Source of the DNA: JAYEIA01 sp964472505
GTDB taxonomy: Bacteria > Bacteroidota > Bacteroidia > Bacteroidales > JAADGE01
Direction of reading: 5' to 3'
NCBI GenBank assembly: GCA_964472505.1
Contig: CAYYQW010000057.1
Span: 1 to 25,623 of the forward strand
Length of the DNA: 25,623 nt
Shown here: piece after piece, positions 24,151 through 25,623 of the stretch
Layout of the letters: each line of letters opens with the position of its first letter
Position numbering within the stretch: the stretch's first letter is position 1
Notes under the pieces: model-generated
Databases searched by the model: none
Told to the model about the DNA's origin: nothing
What the model saw: the letters and a program-made list of their open reading frames with translations, nothing else
Position numbers and translations under genes: made by a program

Positions 24151-24972
24151 GTGAAAAAACTCCAAATATTTGCAGCCGCTTTAATAATGATTGCTCTGAC
24201 AGCCTGTGAAGAACCTGTGGAATGGCAGTTGCAAGCTTCCGGCAATCGGTATTTGATTGTTGAGTCCGTTATTACTAATGAAAATAAACAGCAGGAAGTT
24301 TTGCTGCATTTCTCGGCAGAGGCACTTAATGAAAAGCCGGAGCCGGTTTCGGGCGCTGTGGTAAAAGTGTCTGACGGAACGCAGGTTTTTACTTTTTCTG
24401 AAAGTCCGGATGCGACCGGGCGTTATGTTTCCGACGAAAGTTTTATCGCCGTGGTAAACCGTATCTATTATTTGCAGATAGAATACTCCGGAGCGACTTA
24501 TTCGGCTCGGAGTTCTATGGTGCCTGTTGCAGATTTTCAACCGGTTTCTTATATTAAGAAAACAGAAGATACTTGCAGGATAGACAATATTCCGCCCGCA
24601 TTTTCTCCCGTCGAAAATGCCATGCATGAAATTCTGATTGATTGGTCGCATCTTCCGGACTATGCTGATTCTTCGGCAGATAAAACTAAAATCCTAACGT
24701 ATTATTATACCTTGTCATCCTTGGATGTGTCGGAGTTTTTTGCACCCCAAGCAGCTGAAATTCAATTCCCTGCGGGCGCTTTAATTCGGCATCGGAAATA
24801 TTCCCTTACACCCGAACATGCAACTTTTATTCGCTCCATGCTTATAGAAACTCAATGGCGCGGAGGTTTTTTTGATTCCGAACACGGAAATATTGAGTCA
24901 AACCTCTCGGAAGGCGCTCTGGGCTTTTTCGGAGCTTGCTCGGTTATTGAAAAAGAAACGGAAGCAAGGTAA
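24151..24972 (+). CDS. DUF4249 lipoprotein, partner of the TonB receptor
   Basis: The start is GTG at 24151, two bases after the receptor stop. This 273-residue protein has a lipoprotein signal (LTAC, Cys19) followed by Glu-Glu. The early motif RYLIVESVITNENKQQEVLLH and AVVKVSDGTQVFTF, and the ending EGALGFFGACSV, fit the DUF4249 family, whose members almost always follow a TonB receptor of this type. They probably cap or assist the receptor at the outer-membrane surface, by analogy with SusD but with an unrelated fold. Length is at the short end for the family. It is the last gene of the sigma/anti-sigma/receptor unit. Confidence 0.9.
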   Translation: MKKLQIFAAALIMIALTACEEPVEWQLQASGNRYLIVESVITNENKQQEVLLHFSAEALNEKPEPVSGAVVKVSDGTQVFTFSESPDATGRYVSDESFIAVVNRIYYLQIEYSGATYSARSSMVPVADFQPVSYIKKTEDTCRIDNIPPAFSPVENAMHEILIDWSHLPDYADSSADKTKILTYYYTLSSLDVSEFFAPQAAEIQFPAGALIRHRKYSLTPEHATFIRSMLIETQWRGGFFDSEHGNIESNLSEGALGFFGACSVIEKETEAR

Positions 24973-25202
24973 GTCTTAATTCGACAAACTTTAAAAGTAC
25001 AGCAGACCGGCGATTTTCGAATTCCCCCTTGGCGAAGGGGGTTAGGGGGATTGATTGATAAAAAAATATAATAAAATTCATATTTTGCAGCTTACATTTT
25101 GATATTTCTAATTATTGCAGCTTTTGTAACATCTGCATATCAATAAGTTACTTGTATTAGTAAAGTGCCTAATTCAATGGATTTATAGTGTTTTATACAT
25201 TC
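24973..25202. other. Gene-free stretch beyond the DUF4249 gene
   Basis: CCCCCTT-GGCG-AAGGGGG (25024-25041) is a perfect seven-pair hairpin followed by TTAGGGGGATT. It belongs to the C-rich/G-rich element family and may end the receptor operon, though its T-tail is poor. The rest is A/T-rich with no gene that I can support. Confidence 0.5.
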
Positions 25203-25285
25203 GTTTACGGTGGGGTAAGAATTTGTATTTTGAAAAATTTGAAAAGTGCGATAGTTTTATTTACATGATGTCGGGAATTGTGTAG
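25203..25285. repeat. Dispersed repeat R1, copy C (diverged, right half only)
   Basis: The stretch contains TTTACGGTGGGGTAAGAAT, then AAGTGCGATAGTTTTATTTACATG and CGGGAATTGTGTAG. This aligns with the right halves of copies A and B. The left part (GGGAGCAGTAGCAC...) is absent. Confidence 0.65.
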
Positions 25286-25293
25286 TTTCAAAA

Positions 25294-25357
25294 ATCATAA
25301 TAAATCATAAACATCATAAGAATCAGTGTACTCTCAGCATCAAATAGGACACTGATT
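25294..25357. repeat. Short tandem AATCATAA-like units ending in a hairpin
   Basis: Three to four irregular units (AATCATAATA, AATCATAAAC, ATCATAAGA) lead into a perfect nine-pair stem, AATCAGTGT (25321-25329) and ACACTGATT (25349-25357). No gene is associated with it. Confidence 0.6.
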
Positions 25358-25410
25358 TATTAAGATTATTATGATAACTGAAGTTTCGCAGCAGTCAAAT
25401 TGCTAAAAAT

Positions 25411-25488
25411 AAGCGGCTTGCCTTACGGCAATAAACAAGCCCGCGCTTCCGCACGGGGCTATATAAAGTGCGCCGCTACGCGGCTTTT
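25411..25488 (+). promoter_or_regulatory. Attenuator-like RNA structure
   Basis: AGCGGC (25412-25417) can pair with GCCGCT (25472-25477), enclosing two hairpins: TTGCC/GGCAA (25418-25431) and AGCCC-GCG/CGC-GGGCT (25438-25460). The same GCCGC (25472-25476) can instead pair with GCGGC (25480-25484), which is followed by TTTT, as in an intrinsic terminator. The two folds exclude each other. Which gene it would serve lies outside the window. Confidence 0.4.
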
Positions 25489-25584
25489 GTCAGCACAGAT
25501 AAAAAACTATTATGCACTTTTGTTTTACGGTTTTGCAAAAAAAACTGCATGTATTCTGTCTTGCAGCTCGCCGGCAAAATTGTC

Positions 25585-25619
25585 TTATATCTTATATCTA
25601 AATACTTATATCTAAAAAC
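25585..25619. repeat. 14-bp tandem repeat, about 2.5 units, at the window end
   Basis: The units TTATATCTAAATAC and TTATATCTAAAAAC are preceded by a half unit, TTATATC. They match the array upstream of the sigma gene (consensus TTAYATCTYAATAC), including the preceding TTGTC. Confidence 0.85.
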
Positions 25620-25623
25620 ACGG

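Noticed and set aside
25400..25615. 71-residue open frame at the window end
   Set aside because: It overlaps three hairpins and the 14-bp array, and its composition looks random.

Overview
The window reads as the chromosome of a Bacteroidota bacterium, probably a free-living or environmental member of the Bacteroidales/Marinilabiliales type. The evidence is a GH97 SusB-like glucosidase, lipoproteins with Bacteroidota signal sequences, a C-terminal type IX secretion signal, a FecI/FecR/TonB receptor/DUF4249 locus, TAnnTTTG-type promoters, and low-GC DNA with long, repeat-rich gaps between genes. It is an accessory-rich stretch. About 4 kb lies in intergenic spaces that hold several families of dispersed or structured repeats.

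Left part (1-7.8 kb). The 3' end of a YefM/Phd antitoxin gene overlaps a complete YoeB toxin gene. A strong hairpin separates them from a convergent GH97 alpha-glucosidase lipoprotein that has a near-consensus promoter. Three overlapping minus-strand genes for unfamiliar lipoproteins (3580-5624) follow. They lie between two direct copies of a ~135 bp dispersed repeat (3272-3416 and 6161-6296). The 1 kb gap next to them also carries a (CT)18 microsatellite and a large inverted repeat that sits at the edge of a possible gene remnant fused to a RhuM-family gene.

Middle part (7.8-19.5 kb). A sodium/solute symporter, a small membrane protein and a zinc-ribbon protein are followed by a run of minus-strand genes for the cell envelope: two beta-propeller lipoproteins, a TIM-barrel glycosidase-like lipoprotein, a secreted beta-helix protein, an outer-membrane barrel protein, an AraC-type regulator and one unrecognised lipoprotein. 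The AraC/outer-membrane pair is bracketed by two folded repeats of about 135 bp that share motifs and a stem-based design reminiscent of integron attC sites. Beside one of them lies a group II intron RNA of about 730 nt, on the opposite strand, without its reverse transcriptase gene.

Right part (19.6-25.6 kb). An ECF sigma factor, a FecR-like anti-sigma factor, a TonB-dependent receptor with an N-terminal signalling (STN) domain and a DUF4249 lipoprotein run on the plus strand. Together they form a cell-surface signalling and uptake locus. A 14-bp tandem repeat precedes the sigma gene and reappears at the very end of the window. The last 650 bp hold only repeats and hairpins, one set arranged like an attenuator.

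No tRNA, rRNA, CRISPR array or transposase gene was found. Family calls rest on reading the translated sequence and motifs, with no database search.
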